This document shows positions 1 through 12,405 of a stretch of 64,000 nt of DNA, piece by piece. The position numbers were made by a program, and so were the translations under genes. Position 1 is the stretch's first letter. The number at the start of each line of letters is the position of its first letter. The notes below the pieces were generated by a model. The model was not told where the DNA came from, did no database searches, and saw nothing but the letters and a program-made list of their open reading frames with translations. The DNA is from Paraphysomonas bandaiensis. Its lineage: Eukaryota; Chrysophyceae. The DNA lies in the NCBI GenBank assembly GCA_965644295.1, contig CBFFRP010000297.1, positions 558,001-622,000 of the forward strand, written 5' to 3'.

Positions 1-3000
1 GACGAATTCGCGGTACAAAGCGCTTGAGCAAGCGCATAAGTTTTCTCTATGCCTAATCTATGCAAACCTTCACCGCCGCGATCTCTGTACTTATCATCAC
101 CAGTAATGCCAAGAGCGTAGAGAGCATCTTCTGCTCCATATGCTCCAACATCATCCTCTGAATACGGAAGTCCAGAAATTAATCGAGGTAGTTCAACCTA
201 TAAATGGCACAGTAAGTGAAGCAAAATAAGTAAAATGCCACTAACTTGAAACCATTTGTGAAGGGAACGCTCAGAATCCTTTATCTTTTCGTCGATATAA
301 CCGAATGCATCCTCACGCCCTTTGGTCACAGAATCGCCATTACTTTCCAAATATGCAATATCAGCCTATTGAAAGAATCAGAAAGGTATATTAAGTATAC
401 CATTCTACCTTCAGCTTTCTGTTACTTGCTTCAAGTAGCTCTATCTTAGTTTCTAGTTCACGAACACGTGATCGCTCCGCAAGCAGTGAGCTGGTAGTTG
501 TTCTAACTTTTTCGATTGCATCAGCCGCCGTATTTCGACATATTGTCAACAGATTGCCCTCCAACTCAAACTGGTGTGCAGATTCCAGTGCGATCACTCT
601 CTCACTTGATTCGGCACGATTTTTATACCTGGAAAGAACATAAACTCAGCGTTTTATATGTACGAAGCATGTATCACCTGTACAACTGAGTCACAGCGCT
701 CTCCAATCTACATGACGTGGCACGTAAGCGTCGTTCTAAATCTCGACTACTAGACTGACTCTTAATCACTGACAACTCAGCATTATTAGCACGTTCATGG
801 GCTTCCACAACTAAATCAGTGATTCTTTGTAAAAACTTCTGTTCTGCTTTGGAAATAGGACCAGTGGCAGCGCGAGGATAGAACCCCACTTGATCCCGCC
901 ACTGCACTAGCATGGTGACTACTAGGTTTCGAACACTCTCAACTTCGCTTTCGTTATTTGGATGAGTGGCAAAATTATCGCCATTAGCTTCGGAATCACT
1001 TACAGTTTGGAGTGCTTCATTCGCAGAAGGAAGTACTGTGTCACTAAACCACTGCTGAAAGGCTTCGCGATCTGATAGCTCGGATTGTTTCGTTAATTCT
1101 TCACATTTAACACGCTGCTGCTGACAGAGATACTCTTTCTCGCGGAGAGCATGCTTCAAGTCCTCGATCTTCGATTCAAAGGTAGACCGCTGATCTAATA
1201 ATAGCTTCTCCCCACTTAAGATTCATCAATAAGACAATACATGGCCTCAATGCATTAAAACTACCTTGAAGCCTTATCCACCGAAATGGCATAATTCACT
1301 TTGAGCTGATTGTTAGCACTTTCAAGTCTCTTGACACTCAGAAGAAGTTTATTTATTCGCTTTTGATAGTTTATACAATTGGTCTCCAATTGGCGAGTTC
1401 GTCGTTCTGCCATCGCAGTTGATGCGAGCTGAAAAAGAGTCATGGCAAAGAGAAACCGAAACAAAATATATCTACCTGTGCTGTGGAGTCAGCAGATAAT
1501 TCTACAATGCGTTTTACTAATGCTTGAACTTCCCACGAGCCCGCAGAAGTAATCGGAGGAACTGGCGCAGCAATCAGGTCCGACAAATTTTCAAAAGCAG
1601 GACGATCCACGCTCGATTCGCGATCTAATAAGTTCTTCACAGTGGCGGTGTCCTTTGAGCCACCAAGCTGAAGCGTCTCCAAAGTTTCCATTAATATTTT
1701 CAACTGACATACATGCTTAATATGGATACATTTAATTTAAACTCACCAACCTGCGAAGTACGTTCCCGCACTAAATACTTCAACTCTTTGCACCCACCAC
1801 AGGAATTCTCTACTTTATCACGTCTTCCATTCGAACGTCTGTCCGCTAAGCAGTCACTCCCAACGGAATCACAAGAGCTGGCACTGTCATCAGTATTATC
1901 AGGATCATCGGAAGTCAAGTATGTATCTGCTGCAGGTTGTGCGCTATTTAGTGCAAAGCGTCTAGCACATGATGCACAAATATGAATATTGCCTAATGTA
2001 CGCTGAAGTTCTTGGCGACATGCAATCAATTCGTTTTCACTTGATTCCTGTCTCCTTCTAAGACGGAAACATTCATCTCTAGCCTCCTCCAAAGACTCTT
2101 GGCATAAAGCCAGCCGTTTGGCAATTGCTTCTTTCTCAATAGTGGTTCGCTCATCACCAGGATGTTTGAATTCGCCAGTCAAGTTCTCTCCACATGATTT
2201 ATTAGTTAAAGCCTCCTCTAACTCAGCAACTTTTATCTGTAACTCATGAATAACAAGTTCTTGGCTCGATACTCTCCTTGCCAGTACAACTTTATCTAAT
2301 CCATCGAGAAGTTCATCTCGGTCGTCACCATACTTGAATAATTGCTTTTGCCACTCTGCAGGCTCTTTGCCCCGGATTGCATCCGCGACGCCACTTGGAG
2401 GCATGACGGAGCTGTCAGGTTCGCCAAATCGATCCACATTTTCAGATATGCATGAAGTGCTGGTATCTACGTGTGAACCACTACGACTCCGACGTGCTGT
2501 GTTCGTATGCTTCTGCCTCAAAGATACTTCACTGGCAATTCTTTGCGCCGCCTTGAGCTCCTTTTGTAACCACATTAGTCTGCCACTGAAGAGTTCAATT
2601 AGCTCCGCCGCATTTAATCCAGGAATATTTATCAAGGATTGCGCCACATCACAAGCATCGAGCGACGAACGAAGATCTAACACTTCCTTGCGAAGAGACG
2701 CTGTTTTATCTTGTTCGGCCACCAGCATATCGCGATATGTTTGAATATCATTCCTTAAGTTGTGATTTACAAGTTGCTCAGATTCAACTGCCTGCCTTGC
2801 AATAGCAACTTCTGCGTGCATATCAGAGCGAGCCGAAAGAGATTTTATAGTTGTAGCCATTTCCGCCAATTTCGTATCTTTATCAGCAGCATGCGCTTGA
2901 ATGTATGCCTGCAAACGTTTTATTTCGCGTTTTGATAATTCGAGTGCATCACGCTGCTGTTCGTTAGATTTCCGAGCTTGCATTGCGTTGTATATTCGGG

Positions 3001-5111
3001 CCTATAAATATATAAAAAACAACATTACTTACGACTAGAAAATATACCTGACGTAACGTGGTGATCTCCATTGCTTGTGATCTAATAATATCCCGTAGTC
3101 TGTCAGCTTGAGAAGACTCGGGCAGCTGATCTTGCTCGTCGTGTGATTCGCACTGAACCGGGGAAGGACGGTGGGCTCCGGGCTCATTAATTGATGACGA
3201 AATAATATCACCAGAATTTGCAAGGTGAAACCCATTTTTACGAGCTTCGTGCCAAACATACGACCACCATGCATGAGGCGAATCTTCTTCGGAGCTACGA
3301 CTAACAGGAACAGAGTCTTTACCAGAAGCAAGGGTACTCGTCTCAACACCATGCCTCATGACATCCTGCAATGTTTTTTCTTTTTCACTCAACTCTGCAT
3401 CTCTCGCATCTAAGCCCCTTGCCTTCTTCTCAAGAGAAATACGCATGTCTTCAAGAGAAGCACGATCTTGATCAAGCCTTCGAATGCTACGATCATTGTT
3501 ACCTCAGAGCCACTCAGAACAAATCAAAAAATGTACCTCTCTTCAGTATGTGATGCCCTCTCCTCAGCCAGTTCTAACTGGGAGCGAAGTCTATCAATTT
3601 CTTGCTCAGCGCTCACAGCCCGTTCCTATCAATACAGAAAAAGTGAAACATATCTCACTTGCTTTGGCATGACTACCTTCATCAAAGATAACTGGCTCTG
3701 AAAAACTTTTTCAGTGAATGGAAAAGTTGAACTGTTGCTTGTAGGCATCTCTTCATGTGAGCTTTCAAGCTGCTGTTGCTCGCAAATCACATTAGGTGAA
3801 GTGATACTCGCAGTGCGCGCTTCTGCCTCTTCACATCTTTGGCACAAGTAAGTACAGCGAGAGTAGATGATATTCTTCAACATACCTCTGTTTGTATCGC
3901 TCCAGCTCATCTCTAAGCTGTTTGATATCATTTTCATACTTCTTATTTGAGCTATCTTCATCATCTTGCATCCGTTCAGAGGGATCTTCATTCCTATGTG
4001 TGTTATCTTCATTCATATCTCGAAGACGTGATATCTCGGAGATCAACACCTGATCCACAATGAGTTCTACTCTACGATATCGAAGTATTTATTAAACCTC
4101 TATTTGCTCCGCTTGGTCAATAGTTTTCTCGCGAAGGTTTTCCATCTCTTGCAACTGATCGGGCAATAAGGTGTGTTTCTCAATCTTCTTGTTGTCTTCG
4201 GATATATCAGAGGCCAATGAAGCTCGGTTGCGATCGGCATCATGCATACTCTCCAGACGTTTCTGCAATATGTTGTTTTCGTTTGTTTCGGAGTCCAGCC
4301 TGGCCTGCAGTTCTCGAACATGTGATGCATTCTTCTTGAACTTATCCTCAAACTCAAGTGCTTTCCGCTGTAGATCTCTGCAAGTACAATGAACTAGCGT
4401 CAAGAAATGACCAACATTTCAATACCTGTTCTCTTTCACAAAATCATTTAGCCGAGTCTGTAAACTCTCTATCGCTTCATCTTTCTCGCGCAATAATTGA
4501 AGTGCCTGTACAAACATATAAAACGCAAGGCCTTGCTTGAATATTAAAAAAAGGAACACAACCTTCTGACTCTTTTCCTCAAATTGTGTTCTTTCTATTG
4601 AAATTCTATTATGTATGACGTCGTAGAAATTAGGATGCTCTTTCTCCAAAGATTCAATGGTTTGTTGCAACTTTGCAATCGTCTCATCTCGCGATTCTAT
4701 CATTTCTTGCATTTGAGACATGGACACTTGACGACTGGATCGACTCTGCTGCCTCGACCGCGTAGGTGATGGAGATCTGGATGATTTAGAATCTCTGGGG
4801 TGTAAAAAGAAATTAACTTCGACCCTTTGTTCAAAAAAAGAAGACGACAGCTGTATCGTATCTGTCTGTCCACGAACTCCTTTCGCGTAATTCGGAAAAT
4901 GGGATATATAAAGTCTGACGCTGACGACTATGGATTGCCCTGCATTCAAATGAATGCGATTGGGAGATATCTGATACCGCTGTGAACTAGGCCGTAGAGT
5001 GAAGTCGACAGGAATGGCCAGTGGGTTAGTTATACATAAACTAGTGGTGTAAGCCTGATTTAATCGAACATCGCGATACACGATAGTCTGAGGCTCGATC
5101 TCAAGCATCAT
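1..5111 (-). CDS. Large coiled-coil protein with N-terminal ASH/MSP-like domain (3' end outside window)
   Basis: A multi-exon minus-strand gene that starts at the double ATG 5111/5108 and is still open at base 1. The first about 105 residues resemble an Ig-like ASH/MSP domain: IEPQTIVYRDV, then a short N-P motif (CITNPLAIPVDF) and alternating beta strands. A Ser/Arg-rich linker (SRSPSPTRSRQQSRSS) follows, then more than 1,000 residues of charged, heptad-like coiled coil. Introns are short, for example about 57 nt near 4506-4562, about 50 nt near 4383-4430 and 48 nt at 198-245. I checked the last exon (1-197) by continuity of frame across the 198-245 intron. The ASH-plus-coiled-coil design is typical of centrosome or cilium proteins; this fits NPHP4 and DNAL1 elsewhere in the window but is inference. 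No specific ortholog is recognised. Intermediate exon edges are approximate. Confidence 0.8.
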
Positions 5112-7185
5112 ATGATCCCTTGGAGACTAACACTTAGGCTATAGAAGATAGCGGCAGGCGATGGCTCATGATGGTGTCTCTGGTGGTTGATATGGCAACA
5201 GTGAGCTGATTTGAAATCTCAACAAGTAAACACACTGCTGGAACAAGTGAGTAAAAGACGACATAAAAACACGTTAAGTATTTCAAAAATATGAAGTAAT
5301 CCTCACATAATACGGGATATTCTATCATCAGATTGCGAAAATCACTGGTTTCTAGTATTATGATCGAATTGTCCCGATTACCCCAATAATAGCAGTGGAG
5401 AGAGTAGTGAGGGGCATGCACTCCACCATCCAGCAGATGAGTTGCACTGATTTACTCCAGATAGTTATAATTTATCATTGCATTGACCAAGCTTTCCATA
5501 TGCAATGGAGGTCAAATATGATGATAGGCATTAATTCATTCATTATTGCATAAGGTTCCGAGTTTTTCGTACCGTTTGTGCATGTATCAGTAACAGAAAT
5601 AACTCTGGCTATTGGGGTTATGTACAAGTGCAATTAATCATATCAAATGTGCTTAGGTAATATGAAATATTGCCTCAGGAATTAAATTATCAGATCAGCT
5701 CGATTCTGACTAAATTTACTACTTTGACACAATCAGATATCACCTGTGTGATAGAATTATCGCAGAACTGCTATCGCCGAATACAATGCTGCAGGCATGT
5801 AGTGCGAGAAAAATCGATGGTTCAACATATAAAACATCCTTGTTCATGTATTACAAATATATTTGGTTAATATTTACTGGTTTATTAAATATTGAAGACT
5901 TCATGTTATACCTTTTCGATGAATGCCAGGGGCCTAGGGTAAATAGGGAAAATCTACTTCCCAATTATACACGATTTCTAATCTTCCTTCTGAAAGTAAT
6001 GTCACAACAAATAAGGAGATACATCTATTAATTTGACTATATTTTTCCCGTGGTACATTGTGCTATCCCACAAAAGGCAACAGAATCTCATGATAACTGT
6101 ACTGCATATCTTTTTGAGACTCTGTTTGAACAATGGTATAAAGTTTTAATTGAACTATACTAGTTATTTAATAGCTTAAGAGAGTTAACTAGTAAGCTAA
6201 TTTTAATTGCGATAACGCAAATTGAGTAACTAATAGAAGACTACATTTGATATTACGAATAGAGTTAGCAAAGAGGGAAATTTGTTCATGAAAAATAATT
6301 CACATACTATACATATATCGGATCCATATCAGAAATAAGAAAGTAACTTCACACCAGCATATATCACTATTTACTTGTAGACATATCTAGGAAAATATAA
6401 ATATGAAATCCATTTAGGAAGTACTTCAGTCAGACGATTAATTCTAATATTAACAAGAGGAATTCCAATATTAATTCTCTTGCCTCATTGACGAATAGTA
6501 AACAAGAGAAAAAATAAGGGTGCTGAATGTGGGCAGCACTCTCTTGTTAAAATCAGCAGATGTTTAGATGAGCAATCAAAGTGAGGACACGACTGTACGT
6601 AACAGTGGTATGGAAGGGCCTTTCATGTGATTACGTAGTGCGGAAAGTAATAGATCAGACTAGCACGCCATCCAGAGTCCTTGAATATACTCTAGCTTGA
6701 ATGCGAGAAATACGCTGAAGTTGGTTTTGAACATGAGTGTAGCATACCACCGCAGAGCGCAGAGTGTATGATGGGGACATATGGCGCCTGTCCTTCGCTG
6801 GGAACACGGATGGTATATACTGTACATACAGTATATATACCACCCGTATACATGTACTGCTGTGTGTCTGATGTCGGTTACGATCTGGTGATGATGCTGT
6901 CTTTTCCAAAAAAACTGAAAAAGATGCGCCTCTTCAAGCTCTTCTGCCCACCCACATGGTCTAACTCACCAGAGGACGGACAAACCCCTACACAACGCAT
7001 CTCTGTATAGTTCTGCAGTGTACACACGACGATGAGGAGTCGGGCCAGTCGGTACCTCCCAACCACCCCCATATATAACAACCCGCCCAGTACTCAACTC
7101 ATGTGTTTCCTCAGCCGTATCGAGCTATAAGTATGGGGGTCTTTTAATTCTATTAGAGGCTTAGTAAATTACAAAGCTGTCTGAG
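5112..7185. other. Intergenic region between coiled-coil gene and CK1
   Basis: No convincing gene. The 95-codon minus frame at 5134-5421 has no recognisable domain. The stretch is AT-rich. An interrupted palindrome (TATATACTGTA arms around CA) lies at 6814-6837, a promoter-motif match TACTGCTGTG at 6855-6864 and a TATA-like CATATATAAC near 7070, consistent with the 5' region of CK1. Confidence 0.6.
6855..6864. promoter_or_regulatory. TACAGCAGTA-type motif upstream of CK1
   Basis: TACTGCTGTG matches 9 of 10 bases of the reverse form of a motif that recurs in start regions across this window. It lies about 330 bp before the CK1 start codon. Its function is inferred only from recurrence. Confidence 0.4.
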
Positions 7186-8696
7186 ATGGAACTCCGTGTT
7201 GGTAAGAAGGTAAGCGAGTGTTTATCATACAGATGCAGTGGAGTTTGCTTATATCGCATGCAGTATCGGCTTGGTCGTAAGATCGGCAGCGGGTCATTCG
7301 GTGATATATATTTGGGCACTAATATGACCACCGGAGAAGAAGTTGCTATAAAACTTGAATCTATAAGAAGTAAACACCCGCAACTACTACGAGAGACGAA
7401 GATTTATAGATCACTGCATGGGAGTGGTGCGTACATGTGCATATATGTATATGTATATTCATGTCATTATACTTATATAAATATTAATCAGTTGGAATCC
7501 CGAATGTGAGATGGTTCGGTGTGGAGGGTGATTACAATGTTATGATTATTGATCTACTTGGAAGAAGCTTAGAAGATTTGTTTAACGACTGCGGCCGTGT
7601 GTTTAATCTGAAAACTGTTCTGACACTGGCTGATCAACTTCTCTGTCGTTTGGAAACTGTGCATACGAAATGTTATATCCACCGTGATATAAAGCCAGAT
7701 AATTTCTTGATGGGACGAGGTGGAAGACGAACAATGTGCTATGTTATTGATTTTGGATTGTCGAAACTGTATCGAGATCCGAGAAATCATCGACACATTC
7801 CTTATCGTGAAGGCAAAAACTTAACTGGAACAGCTCGATACGCATCCATTAATACGCATATGGGTGTAGGTGAGTGGTGATATTGTGTTTAGCTTTAAGG
7901 TTTAATATCGCGCGTCCTAGAACAATCACGCCGCGATGACTTGGAGTCATTGGGATACGTGTTGATGTATTTCCTTCGAGGGAGTCTTCCCTGGCAAGGG
8001 CTCAAAGCCAACACAAAGAAGCAAAAATACGAGAGAATACTCGAAAAGAAGGCTGAAGTCTCAGTAGAAACGCTGTGCAAAGGATATCCAGGTAACGCAA
8101 AACCTATCACACTTACTTTTTGTGTGTATTGTAATATCTATCTCTCCAGCGGAGTTTCGGTCCTATTTCGAACACGTTCGCTCACTGCGTTTCGAAGAAC
8201 GTCCTGATTATGATTATTTGAAGCGAATGTTCAGAGAGCTTTTCTTTCGTAAAGGCTTTCGTTATGATAATATTTATGACTGGGATATTCTTGCGCTGCC
8301 AATGAGTGAACGGGACAAAATGACCCCTGAATATACTACTGGTATCGATCAAGTTGAAGCACCAATCGGAGATGCTAAGCGTGGCGATGATGGTAAGAAC
8401 ATATAGTTCTATTGTAATATACTTATGTTGTGTCATCAGTCCAAGATCAAAAAGGAGATACTGCTGGCGGAGGAGTATCAGGTGCTGATCCTGCCCCGGT
8501 GAGAATCATGACACGAGGCAGCGCAGGAGCTAGTGGTTCGGGTGGTGGCGGGGATACTGCCGAGGCCGCTGTTAGTGGGGGAGTAAGGCCCCGTGCAATT
8601 GTTCAACGAGGGAGTAGGCAACAAACTGGGGATGGGACTGAGGTAAAGAAACATGGCTACCAGACAAGGGCGAACAACACGAGATGGGAGGGGTAA
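7186..8696 (+). CDS. Casein kinase 1 family Ser/Thr protein kinase
   Basis: Six exons: 7186-7209, 7264-7426, 7492-7869, 7921-8091, 8150-8392 and 8440-8696, giving 411 residues in one continuous frame. The start [26 protein letters not shown] is the standard CK1 opening with its glycine loop. VAIKLE carries the ATP-site lysine, [13 protein letters not shown] the catalytic loop and IDFGLSK the DFG site. [10 protein letters not shown] followed by [13 protein letters not shown] is diagnostic of CK1, which lacks the usual APE. The catalytic domain covers about residues 8-295. The tail (about 300-411) is Gly/Ser/Ala-rich and poorly conserved, as is common for CK1 delta/alpha-type enzymes. The first intron (54 nt) is a multiple of three without stops, so failure to splice would insert 18 residues before the glycine loop. 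Confidence 0.96.
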
Positions 8697-9057
8697 CCAG
8701 TTGGTCTCGTTCTTGTTGTCAATAAGATACAGAAAATTATCGGTTGATTTGATATGCGTATAAGGACGTTTTTTGTTGTTGCCATTGTAGAATCATTAGT
8801 AAGAAGCAGCATTGAGATTTGCATGGCGTGTACAACGAAGCAGTTGTAAATTTAATACTTTTATCGACGAATATATGTATTGCGTTATCACATTCGTACT
8901 GATATCCGCTAATGTTTCAGCTTGTCTGTCCTTAGAAATGAAGGATCATTAGTACACTATAATACTTAAACACTTAGGCTGTAGTGTCTCCAAAGCTTAG
9001 TTGTTAATTAGTAATTAGAATAGTATAACGTATCCCAAATTGGCATAGTTACTATAA

Positions 9058-9225
9058 TTTCTATGATTTGCCGTGTATGATAAGTCGTTTACTGCAGCAG
9101 GTGTGATCGAGAGATAGCAGACGCACAATAAGCCCAAATATATCAGACTACTAACCCGACTAACCCTAAGGTGTTCATCTAGTCAAAACTAAGAGTTTTT
9201 ATTCAAACATGGGAACATGATATAG
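9058..9225 (-). repeat. Dispersed repeat, inverted copy of the segment at 21540-21710
   Basis: Reads as the reverse complement of 21540-21710. Shared landmarks are CTGCAGCAGGTGTGATCGAG, the run ACTACTAACCCGACTAACCC and the end AACATGGGAACATGATAT. It contains telomere-like TTAGGG text in the opposite orientation. The two copies are about 12 kb apart and nearly identical, which suggests recent mobility. No coding capacity is seen. Confidence 0.8.
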
Positions 9226-9580
9226 GAAACTATATATTGTAAAATATAGTGATTGGTGGATTGGTCAAATATTCGGTCCATCAATATTGTATGTGTTAAA
9301 GTAGCTCACAATATATTGCAATATATTTTTCCCTATCCCTGAAATATATACTATTATGATATTACACTTCTTTAATTATTCATTGCAGTGTTTACAACAA
9401 GCTGAGTCTTAAATAAATTCTTTTCGAAATTGTATATTGTGTTGAGTTTTGTGTTACTGTGCCCGTAATTCGAAGTAATTTGTATTATGACTTTACTCAA
9501 AGCATGCAGTAGTGGTTAACCGTATTATGAGAAGTAATGAGAACTGAATATATACAACATATAACATACCAGGGCCTGAT

Positions 9581-9630
9581 AACCATTAATGGCCCATTAA
9601 TGGTAGTCCAGTTCCCGGCAATTATAATGG
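9581..9630 (+). repeat. Direct repeat on the left of the hAT relic
   Basis: A block beginning AACCATTAATGGCCCATTAA and ending in CCCGGCAATTATAATGG recurs in the same orientation at 10981-11057, so the pair brackets the hAT relic. CCATTAATGG is itself palindromic. Confidence 0.7.
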
Positions 9631-9765
9631 CCATTAATACCTACTAACTTAGAGTAGATAGCACCACTCATATACTAGATAGTGTTGTGCTCCCTTAATT
9701 GCTAATTTTTAGTTAAATAGCAGACTACAAATTTTAACTACTACTTCTCGCTCGCTACTGGCACA

Positions 9766-10620
9766 TCAGGATCTTCTTGCCGGGCTCTTTATGGAGGGTA
9801 TAAACATCCCAAACATGTAATTGGCTCGTAGGAATAGCAACGATTCTAGACGATATGGATTCATGTTTCTACGCTCAGGTGTCATAATCAACGTTGCACG
9901 ACTAAAGAGCCTCTCAACAACATTAGATTGTAATTCAATATGAAGCAAGCAGCGGTAGTTGGACTCATAGGTACCAAGTCGAGCTCTCTTGGTGACCTGG
10001 CGCTGTCCAGAACACGCTGTGCAAAATCAGTTCCTCCACTCTCGTCCTCGTTATTTCTGTCGGGTACACCAACCTCCATGGATGAATCCAGTTGCAAATG
10101 TTTAACTGCTCTTCTCTCATTGCCTGTCAACTCTCTTTCATCGTTCCCTTGAATTTTAGCCACTGCCTTCTCAAAATTTGCACTGGCAACAATGCTTGCA
10201 TTCGGGGAAAGGTATGGATGCAGCTCTGGAAATTCTTGTAGCAGCATATCAAATAACTGGTGGGCTTGGTACAAATTGGTTCAATCTCTTCCGAACATAC
10301 TTATTCTCCACGATAGAAAATGGTTCGTCGTTCATAACTATCCATTCCAGCCACCGAAATAAGTTCCTTGCAGCAGGAGATACTTTCTTTCTTACAAAAG
10401 ACAATATAAATTGCCCCCGTGAAGTCTTTCACTTCCCAAATTCTCTCGAGTTCCTCTCGCCAAGAAAAATCCGCATGTTTGGTGCCCCTCTTGGCTGTAT
10501 GATTCACACAACTCGCGTAACCTCGCTGTATATCTTGTTCGGCGATCATTGCACAACGAACAATATGATACAGAGCACTGAGAGGATTCTCTGAAACCAC
10601 TCGGGAGAAGACTCTGTAAA
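9766..10620 (-). pseudogene. Degenerate hAT-family transposase
   Basis: Three minus-strand frames carry successive pieces of a hAT transposase. Near 10600-10490 there is LSALYHIVRCAMIAEQDIQRG. Near 10345-10240 a different frame reads WLEWIVMNDEPFSIVENKY, then a stop. Near 9948-9790 is the C-terminal dimerisation signature, SNVVERLFSRATLIMTPERR and ESLLFLRANYMF. The frames do not join without frameshifts and there are in-frame stops, so the gene is broken. hAT transposases cut and paste DNA; this copy cannot encode one. No terminal inverted repeats were identified. The text style resembles hAT elements of oomycetes, but that is recollection, not a search. Confidence 0.85.
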
Positions 10621-10980
10621 TTACACTGCCATCAATTGTTTAGGTCATCATCGTTGCTTAATGTGCTGGATGGTATAAATACAGAGTATATTACATCGCT
10701 CAGTTGTGTACACTGTAGCGTCTTTTAACTTTGGGGGAAAATAGTGCATATTTTCAATGATTATTTTAGAGTTTTTGGGTATATGGGTACGTTGCTATGG
10801 ATATCGTCAGAACACTGTTCTCTAAAATGCATTGAGAAGAAGATAATGAACAAGGTTGCCACAGAGTGCCTGTAGAGTTGCATGAACATTGTTGTCTAAT
10901 ACTGTTTAGAGGAGATACTATATTCTATTATCTTAGTAACACTCAGTTCTATATATAGCAGTACAGGTCATTAATGGGAT

Positions 10981-11057
10981 GCCATTAATGGCCCATTAAT
11001 GGTAGTCCAGCTCCCGGCAATTGCATTAATTAAAAAAGTCCCGGCAATTATAATGGT
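10981..11057 (+). repeat. Direct repeat on the right of the hAT relic
   Basis: GCCATTAATGGCCCATTAAT followed by GGTAGTCCAGCTCCCGGCAA repeats 9581-9630. Here the TCCCGGCAATT part is itself duplicated, with 21 bp of AT-rich text between. Confidence 0.7.
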
Positions 11058-12151
11058 TACCAGATGCTGTAACATACAAGAAGATAGTGACGAGGTAAGA
11101 TCGTACTTGAAATGAGTCGTAGTAGAGATAGCATGATACGTTGTTTATTATTATAATAATTTTAAGATTATTCATGTGTGAGTACACGTCCAGTTAACTT
11201 ATAAGTAAATCATTCAATTGTGTCATAACTTGACATATTGAACAACTCATTGATGAACAACGCATATATTGCATATTGCTCAATAATAAATTGTGACATG
11301 TGTCTGCTACAATATCCTACTCCTATATAGCGAGGTACTGCTGATATAACCACTGTATTAATGACCTGTGGTGACTTCCAATTAGATATTGATCATTTAC
11401 TAATTAACCTGCCTTAAGAATACTCTACTAACGACTCAACCTTTTGTAGTAGGCAAAGGTGTCCATGGGTGGGGCGGCAACAGAATCTGCGCGTGATCTA
11501 TGCGGGTTGGTCCACGGGTAGGCGGGTGGTAGAATCAGTGCAAAATCTCGGTGTTATATGTGGTATACCAGCGAGCCTACATTATGGCCACGTTCTCAGA
11601 ATGGGGCATTATTTGTTCAATTGCATCTCTAAAACTAAGTTTTTAGTTATATTTAAAGTTGTACATTTCTTTTGAACAGTTTTCATATCATACTTTCTAT
11701 AAATTGAAAGTATTTTATGAGGTAATGGTGAAACATTAAATATGTAGTCATCAAGTTCCATCGTATCAATGCTTCCTTGTGTACAATGCTTTATCCTAAG
11801 CGGATACAAGAATTCCCATGTAGTGTTTGCAATTGCACGATAGGAGAGCGAACAGTAGTTTGCTAGAATCTGTTGGAATTTTTACCTGCCCATGCCGCCC
11901 GCTATCTGTTCATATAAAAGTCTCGCAGATTCTGTGGGAGCTAACCTATCAGGGCCAGGTCAAATCACACGCAGCCTATTACCTATTGCCACTATGTATA
12001 ACAGGGGTACAGCTAATGTATATTAACAGTGTATACTACCATTTCTTAGAGCCAGTTTAGACCACAACAGATTCGAAGAATTCCCCTCCTCCCGCTGTGT
12101 GTTAAAAATATACTGGATTGCAATATAAATATTGCAATTATTGATTTTAGT

Positions 12152-12370
12152 TTGCTACAATATATTTATTATTACTTTACCAAAATTTGGCCTCGCAATA
12201 TAGTGATATATATTGCTCATGCCCATATAAGAAGTCGCTATCTCCCATATTCTGTGAGAGCCAACCTATCATCCACCCGTGTTCGCCTTACAAACATAGG
12301 CACACGGGCTTGGAATGGAGCACAGGCATTTGATGTCAATAAGAATTTTAACGGTACGCTAACAATATGA
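12152..12370 (+). pseudogene. Possible C-terminal remnant of a non-LTR retrotransposon
   Basis: The 72-codon frame contains SRYLPYSVRANLSSTRVRL followed by TNIGTRAWNGAQAF. This resembles the extreme C-terminal tail of LINE reverse transcriptases (pattern R-x-N...R...G...WN). There is no reverse transcriptase core next to it. The match is short, so this is tentative. Confidence 0.3.
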
Positions 12371-12405
12371 CAAAGATAATCACTGTGAAACATACTGACT
12401 ACCAT

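Larger units (their letters stand above)
8697..9765. other. Intergenic region with an inverted copy of a dispersed repeat
   Basis: No gene seen. AT-rich 3' region of CK1, containing the repeat at 9058-9225 and one of the direct repeats around the hAT relic (9581-9630). Confidence 0.6.
10621..12405. other. Intergenic, repeat-bearing, no intact gene
   Basis: Short frames here show no domain. It holds the second direct repeat around the hAT relic, and two similar segments near 11900-11950 and 12220-12290 (both with ATTCTGTGRGAGCYAACCTATCA). The second may be the tail of a non-LTR retroelement (see separate entry). Confidence 0.5.

Noticed and set aside
5134-5421. 95-codon minus frame upstream of the coiled-coil gene
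   Set aside because: No signal peptide with a sensible mature chain, no family features and no adjoining exons could be found.
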